A stretch of 64,000 bases of DNA from Psychrobacter urativorans (lineage in GTDB: Bacteria; Pseudomonadota; Gammaproteobacteria; Pseudomonadales; Moraxellaceae). The position numbers and the translations under genes are program-made. Below, piece after piece: positions 62,369-64,000 of this stretch (positions are counted from its first letter, which is position 1; each line of letters begins with the position of its first letter). The notes below the pieces were generated by a model that was not told the origin of the DNA, did not search any database, and saw nothing but the letters and a program-made list of their open reading frames with translations. The DNA is taken from contig NZ_CP012678.1 of the NCBI RefSeq assembly GCF_001298525.1, positions 1,054,001 through 1,118,000 on the forward strand, read 5' to 3'.

Positions 62369-64000
62369 TCAAGGCTGCAAGGCATCGGCAAGTTCAGTCA
62401 AGCCAATAAAACTGCGCCGTAAGCCATTAGGGTCAGTAACGGCTTTTTGCTTAAGGCTTTGGGTAGCAAGAGCGCGGCTGTCTTTATATTGCCAGTTATT
62501 AATATAAGGGCTCTGCTGCAAGCGTTGCCCAAACCCTGCGACGGCTATGGCAAATTGCGTATCAGGATAAGCATTGCTTAGTGGCGTTGCTTTGTTCAAC
62601 GCATTGATGGGCAAATCGACCAACTGTGAGTTGGCGTTTTGCGTGGCTTTATAGCGTATTTTTAAGAAACCTAACTCTTGATTATTAATATTTTTTGCGA
62701 GCATGGAGTTGCTTTTATTAGGGGCATTGTCTGGATAACGGCGCGGGTTAAAACTACCCACCTGCCCTGTTGGGGTAATCTCAAACAATGCCACGACCGC
62801 CTTGCCCGCACCCAGCTCACCGGCATCGACTTTATCATTATTAAAATCTTCTTCGGCAAGCACGCGATTTTCATAACCAATCAAGCGCCACTCTTCCACT
62901 TGTGCCGGATTAAATTCAATCTGCACTTTCACATCATGCGCGACGGTATTAAAGGTTGCTGCCAGCTCATCGCTTAATACTTTTTTGGCTTCAGCTAGGC
63001 TGTCAATATAACTGTAATTACCATTACCGCTGTCTGCCATTTGCTCCATCATATAATCGTTGAGATTACCACGCCCAAAGCCAATGGTCGATAAGGAAAT
63101 ACCGCGATTACGATTGGCTTTTACCAAGTCGAGCATGTCATCAACGTCACTAATACCAACGTTAAAATCGCCATCGGTCAACATTAAGATACGATTGATA
63201 CTGCCTTTTTTTAAGGACTTGCTGGCCTCATTATAAGCAAGTTTCAGCGCATCTTCGCCATTGGTACTGCCTTCAGCACGCAAGCCATTAATAGCGGCTT
63301 GAATGGTTGCCGTTTTATCACCGCGCGTTGCAGGCAATACAACCTCGGTACTGCCCGAATAGCTGACAATGCTAATCGTATCTTCAGCGCGTAACTGCTT
63401 GGCTAATAAGTTTAATGTTGCCTGCGCCAATGGCAATTTGTCTTGTGATTGCATTGAGCCTGAAGTATCAACTAAAAATACCAAATTAGCGGGCGGCAAC
63501 GACGTATTTTTTTGCCCAAATTGTGCCGTATCGATGGCTTTGATACCTACTTTTAATATTTGATTATTTTGTCCGACTTTATCCCAAGGTGACTCGACCA
63601 CTTCCGTTTCAACGATAAAGGGCGCACGATTTAGACGCTGCGCATTTGAGAATTGATATGGAAAATAATTAATCACCTCCTCAACCCGCACCGCATTTTT
63701 TGGTGGCAATTGTCCCTCATTTAGATAGCGACGCACATTAGCATAACTACCCGTATCCGTATCAATAGATAACGTGGCAACCGGCATATCAGCGGTACGA
63801 TGAATGGGGTTTGCGACGTTTTTTTGATAATTATCGCGCATCTCTGGTATTGGCATTTTTGGTAATGGCATACCTTGTGGGATATAACTGGTGGAGCGTG
63901 TCAGCATATCGGCGCTGCTAACGACTGTAGGCGCTGCCATCTCAATCATAGGGGCGACCTTTGAGACGACCGCATTTGTAGACTCTTGGTTCACCATATC
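62369..64000 (-). CDS. YfbK-type von Willebrand factor A protein (partial)
   Basis: This is a partial gene, cut by the window's right end; the frame is still open at base 64000. A YfbK N-terminal region (about 35-165, with SYANVRRYLNEGQLPP and VRVEEVINYFPY) precedes a vWA domain (about 170-345) with an intact metal site DTSGS and TDGDFN. A C-terminal DUF3520 domain follows (about 360-540). Relatives are envelope lipoproteins, so a signal sequence probably lies beyond the edge. Confidence 0.88.
   Translation of the reverse strand, partial: DMVNQESTNAVVSKVAPMIEMAAPTVVSSADMLTRSTSYIPQGMPLPKMPIPEMRDNYQKNVANPIHRTADMPVATLSIDTDTGSYANVRRYLNEGQLPPKNAVRVEEVINYFPYQFSNAQRLNRAPFIVETEVVESPWDKVGQNNQILKVGIKAIDTAQFGQKNTSLPPANLVFLVDTSGSMQSQDKLPLAQATLNLLAKQLRAEDTISIVSYSGSTEVVLPATRGDKTATIQAAINGLRAEGSTNGEDALKLAYNEASKSLKKGSINRILMLTDGDFNVGISDVDDMLDLVKANRNRGISLSTIGFGRGNLNDYMMEQMADSGNGNYSYIDSLAEAKKVLSDELAATFNTVAHDVKVQIEFNPAQVEEWRLIGYENRVLAEEDFNNDKVDAGELGAGKAVVALFEITPTGQVGSFNPRRYPDNAPNKSNSMLAKNINNQELGFLKIRYKATQNANSQLVDLPINALNKATPLSNAYPDTQFAIAVAGFGQRLQQSPYINNWQYKDSRALATQSLKQKAVTDPNGLRRSFIGLTELADALQP

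Overview
The window is about 64 kb of chromosomal DNA with moderate GC content (estimated low-to-mid 40s percent). It looks like a Moraxellaceae gammaproteobacterium, most likely Psychrobacter. This is an inference from the protein families: an M16C presequence-protease-like peptidase, a long FadE with two tandem FadD ligases, a HemJ-type protoporphyrinogen oxidase, and neighbours resembling Acinetobacter and Psychrobacter genes. No tRNA, rRNA, CRISPR array, insertion sequence or prophage was seen. Coding density is high, and most operons end in clear hairpin/T-run terminators.

Layout. 1-4463: a lipoprotein membrane-fusion-like adaptor, then an OmpR-type response regulator and a sensor kinase whose ATPase domain is split by a large hydrophilic insert. 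4771-7392: a D-methionine-type ABC importer (metN, metI, metQ) with a terminator-like hairpin before metQ. 7543-10102 (minus): cytosine deaminase and an MFS transporter. 10532-11380: aldo/keto reductase. 11506-14919 (minus): cytochrome c maturation genes ccmA, B, C, D, E. 15033-18261: an unknown protein, a YbjN-domain protein and a histone-deacetylase-like hydrolase. 18290-20517 (minus): a TauE/SafE permease and coaBC. 20678-24484: radC and fadE. 24670-27075: a second TauE/SafE permease and nhaA. 27150-32494: a DUF2799 lipoprotein, a DUF2236 oxygenase-like protein, two Nudix hydrolases and a beta-lactamase-fold serine hydrolase. 32605-35670: the M16C peptidase.

36040-38861: a universal stress protein, then a LysR regulator divergent from a YeiH permease, as in the enterobacterial yeiE/yeiH pair. 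39114-43240 (minus): a cold shock protein, DUF454, two small envelope proteins and an AT-rich gene for a pentapeptide-like membrane protein with an N-terminal Cys/His cluster. That last gene is the best candidate here for transferred DNA with an undescribed role. 43411-50180 (minus): valS, two YbjQ-family paralogues, a UPF0149 protein, a small acidic protein and a membrane protein in the Smp/AhpA position next to serB. 50526-55649: serB, a DUF368 lipid-carrier permease, an SCP2-domain protein, bioB and hemJ. 55753-64000 (minus): a secreted Cys/His hydrolase, a membrane protein coupled to rph, two tandem fadD genes and a YfbK-type von Willebrand protein cut by the window end.

The genes are mainly housekeeping: amino acid and lipid uptake and oxidation, cofactor synthesis (CoA, biotin, haem, cytochrome c), ion homeostasis and stress response. 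A recurring oddity is that many otherwise ordinary proteins carry long Asp/Asn/Ser-rich hydrophilic insertions or tails. Affected proteins include the adaptor, sensor kinase, YbjN protein, CoaBC, FadE, the Smp-like protein, FadD and BioB.
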